Positions 51,042-60,582 of a DNA stretch of 64,000 nucleotides are shown here, piece by piece. The stretch's first letter is position 1. The number at the start of each line of letters is the position of its first letter. Source of the DNA: CAYZED01 sp964477445 (lineage in GTDB: Bacteria; Bacillota; Clostridia; Lutisporales; Lutisporaceae); NCBI GenBank assembly GCA_964477445.1, contig CAYZED010000004.1:62001-126000 (forward strand), read 5' to 3'. Under the pieces are notes generated by a model. It saw only the letters and a list, made by a program, of their open reading frames with translations. It was not told the DNA's origin and made no database searches. The position numbers were made by a program, and so were the translations under genes.

Positions 51042-52817
51042 TTTATACAAAGCATCAGCTTTATTGCAAAAAGTATCAATATCGTTTTTGATTAATTCTA
51101 ATGAGCTTCTCCAAAATTCAATATTCGAAACGTCGATTCCTATAGAGGCCGCTACATTTTCAATACTGTTTTTTCCTGTTTCAATAAGTAGTTTCTCATA
51201 ATCTGCTAAGAACGCATCGCCTTTTTTTAGATACTCTGCGTACAACCCCTTCGAAAATAAAAGACCAAAAACATAAGGAAAATTATAAAAACTCATTTCA
51301 GCGGAGTAATAATGCGGCTTGCATATCCACATACTCTCATGTAAAAACTCTGGGTCCAGTCCGTCCCCGTAAGCCTCAATTTGAGCATTTCTCATTAATT
51401 CCTTTATTTCATCTGTTGAAAGAGGTCCGGATTCACGTTTTTTAAACAAATTTGACTCAAATCTAAATCTGCTGTAAATATCTATTATTACTTGTGCCGC
51501 TGTTTGAAGCTCATTTTCTAAAATCGAAAAAGCATCTACGTCGTTAGCTTCATTAATCGATGTTTTTGATATGATTGTTTCGCAAAGTATTGAGGCTGTT
51601 TCTGCCAAAGGCATTGGGTAATCGGAATTAATAACCTTCTCGTTTTTTAAACAATCGTTATGGAATCCGTGACCAAGTTCGTGTGCTAACGTGCTCATTT
51701 GTTTATAGCTTCCATCGAAAGTAAGAAGAATTCTACTCTCTCCTATCGAGTGAATATTTGCACAAAAAGCTCCGCCTCTTTTTCCTTCTCTGGATTCTGA
51801 GTCAACCCACCCTTTTTCAAATGCGCCACTTGCGAAGTTTGCTAATTTGGGAGAGAATCCATTGAATGTTTTTATTATTTTTTCACAGGCTTCTTCATAT
51901 GTATATGAAATATTCATTTTCCCTATAGGGGCAAAAATATCATAAAACGGGAGTCCATTACTATGTCCTAGGATTTCTGACTTTTTCTTCAGATATATTC
52001 TCATTGTGGGAAGGAATTCTTTAACTGCTGACATAAGTGAATCAAGCGTTTTCATGTTCATTCTGCTGTTTTTTAGTGTCATATTAAGCGGTGACTCATA
52101 TCCGCGCAGCTTAGCTGTAGCAATAACTTCGCCGACTATACTGTTAAGCGAAAATGCCACTGAATCTTGAATTTTTTTATAGTGTTCAAGCTCTGCTTCG
52201 TAAGCTGTTTTTCGTATTTCTGCGCTCGGGCTTGAGGCTAAATTTCTCACTGCAGGTAAAGGCAGACTATTTGCTTTTCCATCCAATGTTATATCAACTG
52301 GAACTACTGAAGTAAGGTACTCCTGCTGTTTTTGCCAAGCTTTTGAGGCTGTATTCTGAAGAGTTGCAAGAATGATTTCTTCTTTTTCGGAAAGCATATG
52401 TACGCTATTATTTTTGCATTTATTAAGAAAAAAACTATAATCGTGAAGAAAATCATTATCGTTTATTATTCCAGTCAAATCCTTAATGGTCGCAATCCAT
52501 CTATTGAAAGAAGAAACTGTCCCAGCAATTCTAGATGACAATGCTTCAATCTCAGACATTTCCTTCGTCGCTTCTGTTTTTCGGGCATCAGCACTCATAG
52601 TCAAACTTGAATAGGCATATAAACGCCTGGAAATTAGTCGATAATCTTCATAAGTTTTTATGAAACTTTCCAAAACTTTTGCAACCAATTCATCTCTAGT
52701 AGGCGGTGTCCATGCTTCAAGTTCTGAAACGATTCTCTTTAAGCATTCTTTGTCAGCTTTATATTCTACAGACTCGAAGGATTTATAAATTGAGTCCAGC
52801 GTCCATTTTCCAGTCAT
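51036..52817 (-). CDS. pepF: Oligoendopeptidase F, M3 family
   Basis: A 593-residue zinc peptidase that cuts short peptides in the cytoplasm. The zinc site is TLAHELGHGFHNDCL (His and Glu, about residue 382) with the third ligand in MPLAETASILCETI (about 402). The N-terminal helical part and GIDPEFLHESMW-like ending (YGDGLDPEFLHESMWICKPH) fit PepF. The ATG overlaps the telA stop codon (TAATG), so translation is coupled to TelA. It adds to the peptide-breakdown genes in the window. Confidence 0.93.
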   Translation of the reverse strand: MTGKWTLDSIYKSFESVEYKADKECLKRIVSELEAWTPPTRDELVAKVLESFIKTYEDYRLISRRLYAYSSLTMSADARKTEATKEMSEIEALSSRIAGTVSSFNRWIATIKDLTGIINDNDFLHDYSFFLNKCKNNSVHMLSEKEEIILATLQNTASKAWQKQQEYLTSVVPVDITLDGKANSLPLPAVRNLASSPSAEIRKTAYEAELEHYKKIQDSVAFSLNSIVGEVIATAKLRGYESPLNMTLKNSRMNMKTLDSLMSAVKEFLPTMRIYLKKKSEILGHSNGLPFYDIFAPIGKMNISYTYEEACEKIIKTFNGFSPKLANFASGAFEKGWVDSESREGKRGGAFCANIHSIGESRILLTFDGSYKQMSTLAHELGHGFHNDCLKNEKVINSDYPMPLAETASILCETIISKTSINEANDVDAFSILENELQTAAQVIIDIYSRFRFESNLFKKRESGPLSTDEIKELMRNAQIEAYGDGLDPEFLHESMWICKPHYYSAEMSFYNFPYVFGLLFSKGLYAEYLKKGDAFLADYEKLLIETGKNSIENVAASIGIDVSNIEFWRSSLELIKNDIDTFCNKADALYKI

Positions 52818-53974
52818 TAAGTTCTGCCTCCTGCTGAAACGAGTTTTTGTTTCAATTCGTTTTCGATAGTCAGTAATTCTTTTTCAGCTAACATTCTCTT
52901 TTCATGTCCCTCTTTTTGGATTCTCAAGGTTTCGTCTATTGTAGTAATCAAATCTATGTTTACTTTCTTTAAAGTTTCTATGTCAACTATTCCGCGTTCA
53001 TTTTCTTTCGCTACGCCAATAGAACTGATCTTTAGCATTTCAGAATTCTTGGAAAGAAGTGCATTCGTAGTATCTGTAACTTCCTTTTGCATATTTAACG
53101 CTTTTTCTTGTCTATGTAGACTGAGTGCGATAACAATTTGATTCTTCCAAAGTGGAATTGTATTTAAAATCGAACTTTGAATTTTTTCAACCAAAACTTG
53201 ATTATTGTTTTGGATTAGTCTAATTTGAGGTGCTGTCTGTAATGCAATCATCCTTGATAATTTTAAATCATGAATTTTCTTTTCAAATCTATCAGTTAGC
53301 TGCATCATATCGTTTAATTTTTGGGCTTTAAGCGTATCATTAGAGGCTTTGACTTCGTCTTGCATTGCTGGAATTACGTTTTCTCTTAAGTCTTTTAGTT
53401 TTAGCGAACCTGCCGCAATGTGCAAGTTTAAATTGCCAATATAGTCAAGGTTTTTATCAAACATCATATCCATAATGCTAATATCTTTAAGAAGACTTAT
53501 TCTTCCTTTGTCGAGTTCTTCTACGATATCTTCAATTTCCGATCCAAGTTTCTGATACCTAGCCGCAAATTTCTTCCCATTATCCATTAGTCCACTGAAA
53601 AACGGCACCCTAAAGCCACTACCACCTTTTTTCAAGCTGTCAACGTCCATGTCCTTCACTCGTATCATCAGATTTGAGAGGACCTCTCCCACTTCTCCGC
53701 CATCTTTTGCACGAACTTCATTTAATATATTGTCAGCAAAACTAGCGATTTGTCCCTGAGCTGCGACACCATACTGGAGCACAAATTGTGAATCTGTGAC
53801 ATCTATAGCTTTTACCATCGCGTCAAGCTTAACTTTGTCCTCAACAGAAAGGTTGCTGAGATCAACAGTAGTAACCTGATTGAGTTCCTTTTCTGCCAGT
53901 GCATTAATCTCCGGACTTAAATTTTTCACGAACAAAGGTTCAATCTTAAGATTTTCGGCTTCTTTAAATTCCAT
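52817..53974 (-). CDS. TelA family (toxic anion resistance) protein
   Basis: A 385-residue soluble, helical and coiled-coil-rich protein of the TelA/KlaA family, recognised by VLQYGVAAQGQIASFADNIL, the RVPFFSGL segment (about residue 117), and TAPQIRLIQNNNQVLVEKIQ with TIPLWKNQIVIALSL (about residues 255-290). The family is linked to tellurite and antimicrobial resistance, but its biochemical role is unclear. The ATG at 53974 follows GGAGG, which lies inside the longer GTG-started frame. It is the first gene of a two-gene operon with pepF. Confidence 0.9.
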   Translation of the reverse strand: MEFKEAENLKIEPLFVKNLSPEINALAEKELNQVTTVDLSNLSVEDKVKLDAMVKAIDVTDSQFVLQYGVAAQGQIASFADNILNEVRAKDGGEVGEVLSNLMIRVKDMDVDSLKKGGSGFRVPFFSGLMDNGKKFAARYQKLGSEIEDIVEELDKGRISLLKDISIMDMMFDKNLDYIGNLNLHIAAGSLKLKDLRENVIPAMQDEVKASNDTLKAQKLNDMMQLTDRFEKKIHDLKLSRMIALQTAPQIRLIQNNNQVLVEKIQSSILNTIPLWKNQIVIALSLHRQEKALNMQKEVTDTTNALLSKNSEMLKISSIGVAKENERGIVDIETLKKVNIDLITTIDETLRIQKEGHEKRMLAEKELLTIENELKQKLVSAGGRT

Positions 53975-54171
53975 TTCAAATTCCTCCACTTTATTTTTTA
54001 TTATTTTTCGTTTAATATTCTAAAACTCAATATAAATACGTACAAAAATCGAATACTTATCGGTTTTTTTGTTCATTCTAGATAATTATATCACTACTGA
54101 ATAAAAAAAAGGATATGCCATTTTTTTGACACACCCATTTTTCATCGCCTTAATTAAGGCAAAATAAATAT

Positions 54172-55434
54172 TTAAACATATTGTTTATTCTGATCAAAAA
54201 CTCTTTTAATCATCTTTGCTGATTTAATGCACTTTTCTTCTGAAACTGCGCAAACTGCGAAACGTACACCTTTTGCGAGTGGAACACAGTAAAGATCTTC
54301 TTTACACAACTCTTCAACTAATGCCTTAGAATCCTTACACGGAATACTAACAAAGAATCCATCTCTATATGGAAGAATTTCTAAGCCAACTTCTGCCGCG
54401 GACTTGCAAAACGCTGCAGCTCTTCTCTTTAGCATCTGTTTAAACTCTTCTTTTTCTTTCATATAAGCTTCTTGTTTTTCTTTGTTTTCCATAAGCTCAA
54501 TCATAACTTCCATAGCGCCTCTTGTTACATTAGACCAACTTGCTCTTCCAGAGTGAAGGTTCGCGTACATAAATTCCTCAGCTCTATCTTCTGTAGGAGC
54601 AATACAAATAGCAGCTCCACATCTTAACCCATACATGGTATAGCTCTTCGACATACTGAACGCAACCACAACAATCATGTTTTCAGGCAAATTCTCGAAC
54701 TTCTTAAAGAACTCTCTTTCAGTTCCGTTATCTCCAGCAAAATCTATATATGCTACGTCAACCATTAAAATGACTTTTTTGTCATCTTTAGACGCAATTT
54801 CTTTAAGTCCATCAAGTACTTTATCCCAATCGTTCAAATCGAGACTGAAGCCAGTTGGATTATGGGCTGGGGAGTTAATAATAGTTAGAATTCTCTCCTG
54901 TGTTTTTGCTAGTTCCTTAGCTCCTGCCACTAGTCCTTCAGCATTATATTCGCCGTCTTCTTTAAAAAGCGGATATGTTGTAAGTTTTCGGCCATATTCT
55001 TCTAGAATCGTTTGGTAAGGTGACCAATACCAATCACTTGTTAATATTGTATCTCCTTCTTCTGTATAGTTAAAAATCGTATTCTTCAATGCTCCAGTTC
55101 CACCAGGAGTCGCAACAGCTCTCAAGTGCGCATTCGGCTTATACTCTCTAAAGCAAGCATCAATTACAGCTTCAATATATTTAGGTTCTCCAGCTAACGC
55201 CGCATAAGCTGCTATTCTTTCGTTATCAAGGTTTTTAAACACATCAAAAACAGAATTCATGCATATTAAATCACCATTTTCGTAAGTCAATGCTCCAATA
55301 GTCGCGTCAATGACATTTTCAAGACCTTTTTCTTCAATAGCTCTTTTAGCACGGCCTGCTAGATCAAAGATAATATCTCCTTTTCTAGGCCAACAAGCCC
55401 TAGGTGAAACAATACTTCCAAGTTTTTTTTCCAT
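54172..55434 (-). CDS. Aspartate/aromatic aminotransferase-like PLP enzyme
   Basis: A 420-residue class I aminotransferase. PLP motifs are TPGGTGALKNTIF (about residue 110), SPAHNPTGFSLD (about 188), VDVAYIDFAGD (about 222) and SMSKSYTMYGLRCG with the catalytic lysine (about 255-268). The spacing NPTG...D.AY...SxSK...R agrees with the aspartate/tyrosine group (TyrB-like) rather than HisC types. It probably removes amino groups during amino-acid fermentation. The start follows GGAGGGG. A palindrome over its promoter suggests regulation. Confidence 0.85.
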   Translation of the reverse strand: MEKKLGSIVSPRACWPRKGDIIFDLAGRAKRAIEEKGLENVIDATIGALTYENGDLICMNSVFDVFKNLDNERIAAYAALAGEPKYIEAVIDACFREYKPNAHLRAVATPGGTGALKNTIFNYTEEGDTILTSDWYWSPYQTILEEYGRKLTTYPLFKEDGEYNAEGLVAGAKELAKTQERILTIINSPAHNPTGFSLDLNDWDKVLDGLKEIASKDDKKVILMVDVAYIDFAGDNGTEREFFKKFENLPENMIVVVAFSMSKSYTMYGLRCGAAICIAPTEDRAEEFMYANLHSGRASWSNVTRGAMEVMIELMENKEKQEAYMKEKEEFKQMLKRRAAAFCKSAAEVGLEILPYRDGFFVSIPCKDSKALVEELCKEDLYCVPLAKGVRFAVCAVSEEKCIKSAKMIKRVFDQNKQYV

Positions 55435-55463
55435 TAATAAACCCCTCCATTATAATTAATACT

Positions 55464-55488
55464 CTCATGATGCATTATACATCACGAG
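55464..55488 (-). promoter_or_regulatory. Palindromic operator over the aminotransferase promoter
   Basis: CTCATGATG and CATCACGAG (8 of 9 bases complementary, 7-base spacer) surround a TATAAT on the minus strand. A TTGAAA lies 18 bases further upstream. A repressor bound here would block the -10 region. Confidence 0.55.
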
Positions 55489-55532
55489 GCTCTATTTTTT
55501 CAACGATTAAAATTACTATATATTCGAAACCT

Positions 55533-56429
55533 TTAAGGAACCATAATCTCTAGAGCTTTATTCAATACACTTATCTCAAATGGAAGCTTGGGCCCTTTTT
55601 CTCCATCTGCATCAGTCGGGCAAACTGGATCGCACGTAATCTTAATATGCTCTGTTTGAAATCTATGAATTCTACTATCTTCTTGAATATCACCTGTTAC
55701 TAATTTAATAAAAACGCCTAAAAGTTCACCAAGGTTTCCTGATCTAATTGCAACTACATCAAGTAGTCCATCATCAATTGAAGCATCAGGCGCAAGTTTG
55801 CCAATTCCACCTGCGGCACTGCTATTCATTACAAGCAAAAGAAGCAATTCTTCTTCAATAATTCTTACACTTCCTGTTACCATCTCAGCTTTAAAAGCTG
55901 TTATCTTTGGTAATTCTTCAAGACCTTTAATGTAATAAGCTATTTTACCCAGTGCGTTTTTTAACTGAGTATCTGTATTATGAGGTATTCCCATTATCAT
56001 CCCTGTGCTAACTACATTGATAAAATGTCTATCGTTAACTTTACCAACATCTATCTTACGTGTATTACCATTAATTATTATATCGCAACATAAATCCACA
56101 TTCTTAGGTATACCCAAAAATGTAGCAAAATCATTAGCAGTCCCATAAGGAAATACTCCTAATGGCAAATGATAGTTATATTTTAGCATAATATCTACCG
56201 TACCACTAATGGTGCCATCTCCGCCAGAAATTAAAATGCCATCATATTTATTAACATGTGATTCTTTTTTCATAGAAACAATAAGATCTTCTAAGGAACT
56301 AGTCCTACCCAACCTCCAAGGATGTACTTCTATTCCATTCTTTTGGAGCTGACCGATTACTCTATCAAGACGTGTTTTAAAACTGGCATCTCCTGATCTG
56401 GGGTTATATATTAGCTTAAATTTTTTCAA
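55533..56429 (-). CDS. Diacylglycerol kinase family lipid kinase (YegS/DgkB-like)
   Basis: A 298-residue lipid kinase: FKLIYNPRSGDASF, ILISGGDGTISGTVDIML (nucleotide site, about residue 65), GVFPYGTANDFATFLG (about 92) and a C-terminal beta domain with DASIDDGLLDVV. The likely role is phosphorylation of diacylglycerol or a related lipid at the membrane surface. I choose the TTG at 56429, six bases after GAGGTGG; the frame extends five codons upstream to another TTG that overlaps the ribosome site. Single gene. Confidence 0.88.
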   Translation of the reverse strand: MKKFKLIYNPRSGDASFKTRLDRVIGQLQKNGIEVHPWRLGRTSSLEDLIVSMKKESHVNKYDGILISGGDGTISGTVDIMLKYNYHLPLGVFPYGTANDFATFLGIPKNVDLCCDIIINGNTRKIDVGKVNDRHFINVVSTGMIMGIPHNTDTQLKNALGKIAYYIKGLEELPKITAFKAEMVTGSVRIIEEELLLLLVMNSSAAGGIGKLAPDASIDDGLLDVVAIRSGNLGELLGVFIKLVTGDIQEDSRIHRFQTEHIKITCDPVCPTDADGEKGPKLPFEISVLNKALEIMVP

Positions 56430-56585
56430 GTTAAACCACCTCAACAGTATTATACATTAGGTAATTAATAAAGGCAAAAAAATTATGAAAATGAGACTAG
56501 AAGCAGTCAAAACACTTTCGTTGATTTTTTAAACAATTTCATTTATAATTAAAACAATAAACGATAAGGCAAAGGAGTAAGTTAT

Positions 56586-56801
56586 ATGTCAATATCTGAA
56601 CAACTAAAAATTTTATGTGTAAAACTTGGGATAAGTGTATCAGAACTTGGTCGGTTAACTGGTAAAAGCCCTCAGGCCTTCAGTCAAAAAATGAAAAGAG
56701 AGAGCTTCACCGTTGATGAACTAAAGCGAATCGCGGAGGCATCAGGCTGTAAATATGAAGGTTCCTTCATTACTCAAACTGGCGAAAAGGTCACATACTA
56801 A
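56586..56801 (+). CDS. Small XRE-type helix-turn-helix protein
   Basis: A 71-residue protein: MSISEQLKILCVKLGISVSE, then the HTH (SVSELGRLTGKSPQAFSQKM, residues ~18-37). It precedes the Fic gene by 20 bases, each with its own ribosome site, so it is probably the regulator, or an antitoxin-like partner, of Fic. The start follows AAAGGAG. Confidence 0.85.
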   Translation: MSISEQLKILCVKLGISVSELGRLTGKSPQAFSQKMKRESFTVDELKRIAEASGCKYEGSFITQTGEKVTY

Positions 56802-56821
56802 TTAAAAGGTGGTATAAACAA

Positions 56822-57571
56822 ATGAATATATATGAAAAAACCGACCGTTTTCATGATACTATTACAAAAATTCGCCCTTTCGAGGGGCATATGTTACAGC
56901 AGCTTAAGGACTACTACCGAATTGGACTCACTTGGTCAAGTAATGCAATCGAAGGAAACACTTTTACAATTAGCGAAACAAAAGTGGTTCTTGAAGATGG
57001 TATAACCATTGGCGGTAGGTCTCTTCGGGATTTTTATGAGACCGTAGGACACGGTGATGCATACGATTTTATGTTTACACTTATTAGTGAGAGATCTATC
57101 TCCTTAGATGACATAAAAGCCATGCACCGACTGTTCTACAAGAACATTGACGAGACAAATGCTGGCACATGGAGAATGGAAAAAATTATTGTCTCAGGCT
57201 CTGAATATGTTTTCCCTAAACCACAGGAAATCGAGCGACAAATGCGAGATTTAGAAAATTGGATTAAAGTTGAGAGAGCCAATTATCATCCAGTAATCTT
57301 TGCCGCTATGCTACATCTAAAATTTGTATCGATACACCCATTCATAGACGGAAACGGCAGAGCAAGCCGTCTCATAATGAATTTGGCACTAATTCAAGAT
57401 GGCTACCAGTTGGCTATAATCCCTCCTATATTGCGTTCTGAATACAATGATGCTATTCGACAGTACCAGAATAAAGGCAACCCCGATCCATTCTGTGATT
57501 TTATTGCAGAACGAGTTTTTGAAACTCAGAAGGAAATAATGCGATTACTATGCATTCCATTCCCAAAATAA
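56822..57571 (+). CDS. Fic family AMP-transferase-like protein
   Basis: A 249-residue Fic protein with the catalytic motif HPFIDGNGRASRLIMNLAL (His about residue 178) and the flap region FPKPQEIERQM. An autoinhibitory helix motif SSNAIEGNTF (S-x4-E-G-N, about residues 39-48) lies N-terminal to the core, so its activity should be self-restrained until released. It would transfer AMP or another group to a target hydroxyl. It is paired with the small XRE protein upstream. Confidence 0.92.
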   Translation: MNIYEKTDRFHDTITKIRPFEGHMLQQLKDYYRIGLTWSSNAIEGNTFTISETKVVLEDGITIGGRSLRDFYETVGHGDAYDFMFTLISERSISLDDIKAMHRLFYKNIDETNAGTWRMEKIIVSGSEYVFPKPQEIERQMRDLENWIKVERANYHPVIFAAMLHLKFVSIHPFIDGNGRASRLIMNLALIQDGYQLAIIPPILRSEYNDAIRQYQNKGNPDPFCDFIAERVFETQKEIMRLLCIPFPK

Positions 57572-57616
57572 CAAATAAGGGGATGTGTCATTATTTTCGA
57601 AGAAATATTTCGGAGC

Positions 57617-58207
57617 CTAAATAATTAGTGTTATAATCCTAGCAAAATCAATGCAAAACTGCATGTCTTTTGTACTAAGTTTCGCTTTATAATATTGTTT
57701 GATATCATTGACCTTTGAAACCATTTCTAGCATTTCTTCAGCATTTGTATTTGCCACATCAAAAACTGATTTATATCCTGCTTCGAAAAAGTTTCTTGCT
57801 GCAGCAGGTCCAACACCGTTTATTCTGACAAGGTCACAAAGCGAGATTAATTCCCGTGCTTTATCAAATGAAATTGATAACTTTTGGGTTATTTCGTTTT
57901 TATCATTTAGAGAATAATAAAATTTACAAAAGTGCTTTGTGGATTTAATGCCTTCCTATTTCACGTCTTAGGATAGTTAGGTAACCTTTGGACAAACCCG
58001 ACTTTTCTGAAAACAGACCAAGTTTCTGAGGGTTGATAATGAATTCTTTAATTCCGCTAAATTTTCAATCTGGCAGTCATGCATCATTTGAAAACTGGGA
58101 TCCATATCCTTTTGTAGTATTTTTCTGCCCGGCAGCAAATATTGTTTTTTTAAGATTTCTTTATATGCATTAATTGGAATCTTGCTTAAATCCAGTGAAT
58201 ACTCCAC
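57617..58207 (-). pseudogene. Decayed DUF4332 (helix-hairpin-helix) gene
   Basis: Three fragments in three frames line up as one protein: MEYSLDLSKIPINAYKEIL to LRNL (58207 to about 58020), then LFSEKSGLSKGYLTILRREI (about 58016-57957), then EITQKLSISFDKARELISLC with DLVRINGVGPAAARNFFEAG to the stop at 57617. The order and the hairpin motif RINGVGPAAA fit DUF4332-type proteins of ~200 residues. Two frameshifts and an internal stop separate the parts. It lies between the Fic and HigBA-like modules. Confidence 0.7.
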
Positions 58208-58225
58208 ATCATCAGCTCCCCATTT

Positions 58226-59284
58226 TTACTTATTACTGTTAATTTCATATTTTTCTCTAATTTCGTTAAAACGGTCATATGGAATATGATTTTCCTTTTG
58301 TAATCGACCCAAAACTATACCTGGAGATATGCCGATTTTATCGGCAAACGAAACAATGGACTCTTTGGAATAGCTATGTTTCTCGATGAAAGAATTATAA
58401 TCACAAGGAGAAATCAAAGTGTCTTTTGCAAAGTAATCTGCTTCGTTTTCTTCTTCAATTGTTGTCTCTACAACATTGCTAATGTGCCCCGAAATAATAT
58501 GATGCAATTCATGAAATAGACTGAACCAAAAATTATCTGCATACTTTACTCTCAAAGTTAACCCCATTACAATTTTGTTGCCATCGTAAAAAGTTGCACC
58601 ATGTAAGAAAGATCCACCAATGTTCGGAAGAAAAACCAATGTAATACCACAATTCCCCAACATTTCAATAAGTTTTTCGTAGAAAATTTCTGGCGGTTTC
58701 GTAGTCATCTCTCGAATTTCAAGCATTTCTTCTTCTAGTTTGCTAATATTGATTGGTGCCACATTATATTTTCTTGCTTCTAATCTTGCTTTTTGGGCCC
58801 AAGCAGCAAGATAATAATCACTGACTATACTTTCTCCGGTTTTTCTATAAGCTATCCCTGGAATTTTTAAACTATCTAATAAATCTAATTTAGCTACTTC
58901 AAAAAAACGTCTTAATTGTTTCACTTTTTCTTCTGCAATTTTCGTTTTTTCGACCCATCCAAGTGCTGCAATTTTTGCGTAAGGAAAAGCATTAACAAAA
59001 TCTACGTCTCGCTCCAAGTCCTGTTCTAAAGCAATGCGCGCCAATTTTTCTCGATAAATGATTTCGAGATTATTCCAAAAACTCGCTGGTGCTCCTAAAA
59101 CAGATTCCAATCTTAATGCAACATCATGCGTTAATTCTACTTGACCATTAATCAATCGACTTACATGCTTTTCTGATAAATCCATTCTTAGTGCAAGTTC
59201 TTTTTGTTTCATTCCTCGGTTTACAATTTGGTCACGAATTGTCGAACCTGGCGGAATAGCAATGGTTTGCTTGCTATATATCAT
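58226..59284 (-). CDS. HigA-like antitoxin fused to an ImmA/IrrE metalloprotease domain
   Basis: A 352-residue protein: an N-terminal XRE helix-turn-helix of the HigA type (PGSTIRDQIVNRGMKQKELA, MDLSEKHVSRLINGQVELT, residues ~12-53) and a C-terminal ImmA/IrrE domain with the zinc motif WFSLFHELHHIISGH (about residue 258) and EEENEADYFAKD. It is downstream of a HigB-like toxin with a 26-bp gap. The protease domain may let the antitoxin cleave itself or another regulator; this is inferred. The DNA sites at 59623-59693 are probably its operators. Confidence 0.88.
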   Translation of the reverse strand: MIYSKQTIAIPPGSTIRDQIVNRGMKQKELALRMDLSEKHVSRLINGQVELTHDVALRLESVLGAPASFWNNLEIIYREKLARIALEQDLERDVDFVNAFPYAKIAALGWVEKTKIAEEKVKQLRRFFEVAKLDLLDSLKIPGIAYRKTGESIVSDYYLAAWAQKARLEARKYNVAPINISKLEEEMLEIREMTTKPPEIFYEKLIEMLGNCGITLVFLPNIGGSFLHGATFYDGNKIVMGLTLRVKYADNFWFSLFHELHHIISGHISNVVETTIEEENEADYFAKDTLISPCDYNSFIEKHSYSKESIVSFADKIGISPGIVLGRLQKENHIPYDRFNEIREKYEINSNK

Positions 59285-59310
59285 AATTTACACCTCCCAA
59301 TCACATACAT

Positions 59311-59610
59311 TTAGTGGTAGTCTTCTATTTTAATAATCCTTACGAACTGAATTTCTTGATTATTTTGTTCAAAAATCAATCTATATGGATGTAACAAGTC
59401 CATCGCATACTCACCTTTTCTATTTCCCTGCAACGGGTGACATCTTCCGATTGAAAACTGAACAAGCATTTCTACAGAAGTAGCCGCTTTAATTTCATCT
59501 ACACGTTGATGAATTAAAACTGCCATTCTCTCACCATATTCTTTTTTAGCACAAGCAAAGTCGGTGCACACTTTTTCCAATTTATTTGACTTGTATTTTA
59601 TGCCAAGCAA
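59311..59610 (-). CDS. HigB/RelE-like mRNA-interferase toxin
   Basis: A 99-residue RelE-superfamily protein with the killer-protein pattern: YKSNKLEKVCTDFACAKKEY, FSIGRCHPLQGNRKGEYAMD and a C-terminal HPYRLIFEQNN. The basic and His/Arg residues in the last third fit ribosome-dependent mRNA cleavage. It starts at TTG after GAGGTG. It is first in a toxin-antitoxin operon, which is the HigBA order. Confidence 0.85.
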   Translation of the reverse strand: MLGIKYKSNKLEKVCTDFACAKKEYGERMAVLIHQRVDEIKAATSVEMLVQFSIGRCHPLQGNRKGEYAMDLLHPYRLIFEQNNQEIQFVRIIKIEDYH

Positions 59611-59622
59611 TTCATCACCTCT

Positions 59623-59693
59623 TTACCTTAAAGGTTAATTCATTATATCACATTTCACTATTGCCATCAATAACAATTTACCGCTAAGGTTAA
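59623..59693 (-). promoter_or_regulatory. HigBA-like promoter flanked by two operators
   Basis: On the minus strand TTGATG (complement of 59665-59670) and TATAAT (complement of 59642-59647) are 17 bases apart. TTACCTTAAAGGTTAA (59623-59638) lies between the -10 element and the toxin start, and TTACCGCTAAGGTTAA (59678-59693) just upstream of -35. Each is an inverted repeat, and the two differ at only two or three positions. Confidence 0.75.
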
Positions 59694-59791
59694 TTTAGTA
59701 TTCTATTGGCGCGTATATAACTTCTTCCATCTATAAAAAATTATTCTTAACACTTTCTCCCTCACGCTTCACAATAATATCTCCTTAGCTA

Positions 59792-60418
59792 CTATGAGGC
59801 GTTACTATAAACTAACGGGGCATAAATCGTCTGAGGTTTTTCTTTTTCTGGTAGTTTTTTATACCCACTAATCAATTCATACATATCTTTTGTTAAAAAA
59901 ACTGCTCTTAAATCATTCCCACCATACAGTGCATATACTCGTTCTTCTGAACCAGCTTCTTTCAAAAGCTTATTAATTATTGAAAAACTTTTACAAGTGC
60001 CAATTACCGATAAGTATTTTGATTTCAAGTCCTCTTCTGAAAATATCTCATATTTGATTTTATTAACTGTGATTTCATAGCCAGTTTCTGAAAAATTCTC
60101 ATCTGAAATAATCATTTTCACTTTCTGTTTTTCCATAAATGGCTTAATAACTTCAAAAAAACCACCAACTCCGCCTTCTGAAAGCTCTTCAGCATCTATT
60201 GCAAAGTCTCTTCCTGATTCCTCCCAACCAAAAATATAATCTGCCTTAATTGATTCAGATTTTATATTTTCGATATGCTTAAAATCAGCATACTTATAAT
60301 ATCCAAGTTCCTCTAATTTTGAAATCAATGTTTTTATGTCTCCTCCAGCCATTATTGTACAACCAACTAAACTCAATACTAAAACAATTATTATTACTAC
60401 GATAATCAAATTTTTCAC
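59792..60418 (-). CDS. Hypothetical lipoprotein
   Basis: A 208-residue secreted protein with a typical lipoprotein signal: a hydrophobic helix (LIIVVIIIVLVLSLVG) and lipobox LVGC at Cys-20. The mature part is acidic and unrecognised, with the segments LEELGYYKYADFKHIENIK and VIGTCKSFSIINKLLKEAG. It should be anchored on the outer face of the membrane. It stands alone between the HigBA-like operon and the palindromic repeats. Confidence 0.72.
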   Translation of the reverse strand: MKNLIIVVIIIVLVLSLVGCTIMAGGDIKTLISKLEELGYYKYADFKHIENIKSESIKADYIFGWEESGRDFAIDAEELSEGGVGGFFEVIKPFMEKQKVKMIISDENFSETGYEITVNKIKYEIFSEEDLKSKYLSVIGTCKSFSIINKLLKEAGSEERVYALYGGNDLRAVFLTKDMYELISGYKKLPEKEKPQTIYAPLVYSNAS

Positions 60419-60582
60419 TTATCAACCCTCCAAATTTTGGCATTCGCGTAAATGAGAGTGCACTAAAATATTGAACCGCTCCATATTTATTATACTAAAA
60501 TTTTCTAATAATGTCATATGATTATGAATTTCTATTGCTTTAATATATTCTATTAAAATCGAAATCTTTTCTATACCATCAA

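Noticed and set aside
54120..54170. Terminator after the aminotransferase gene at 54172
   Set aside because: GCCTTAATTAAGGC is self-complementary but leaves no proper loop, and the following T run is short and interrupted, so I did not list it.
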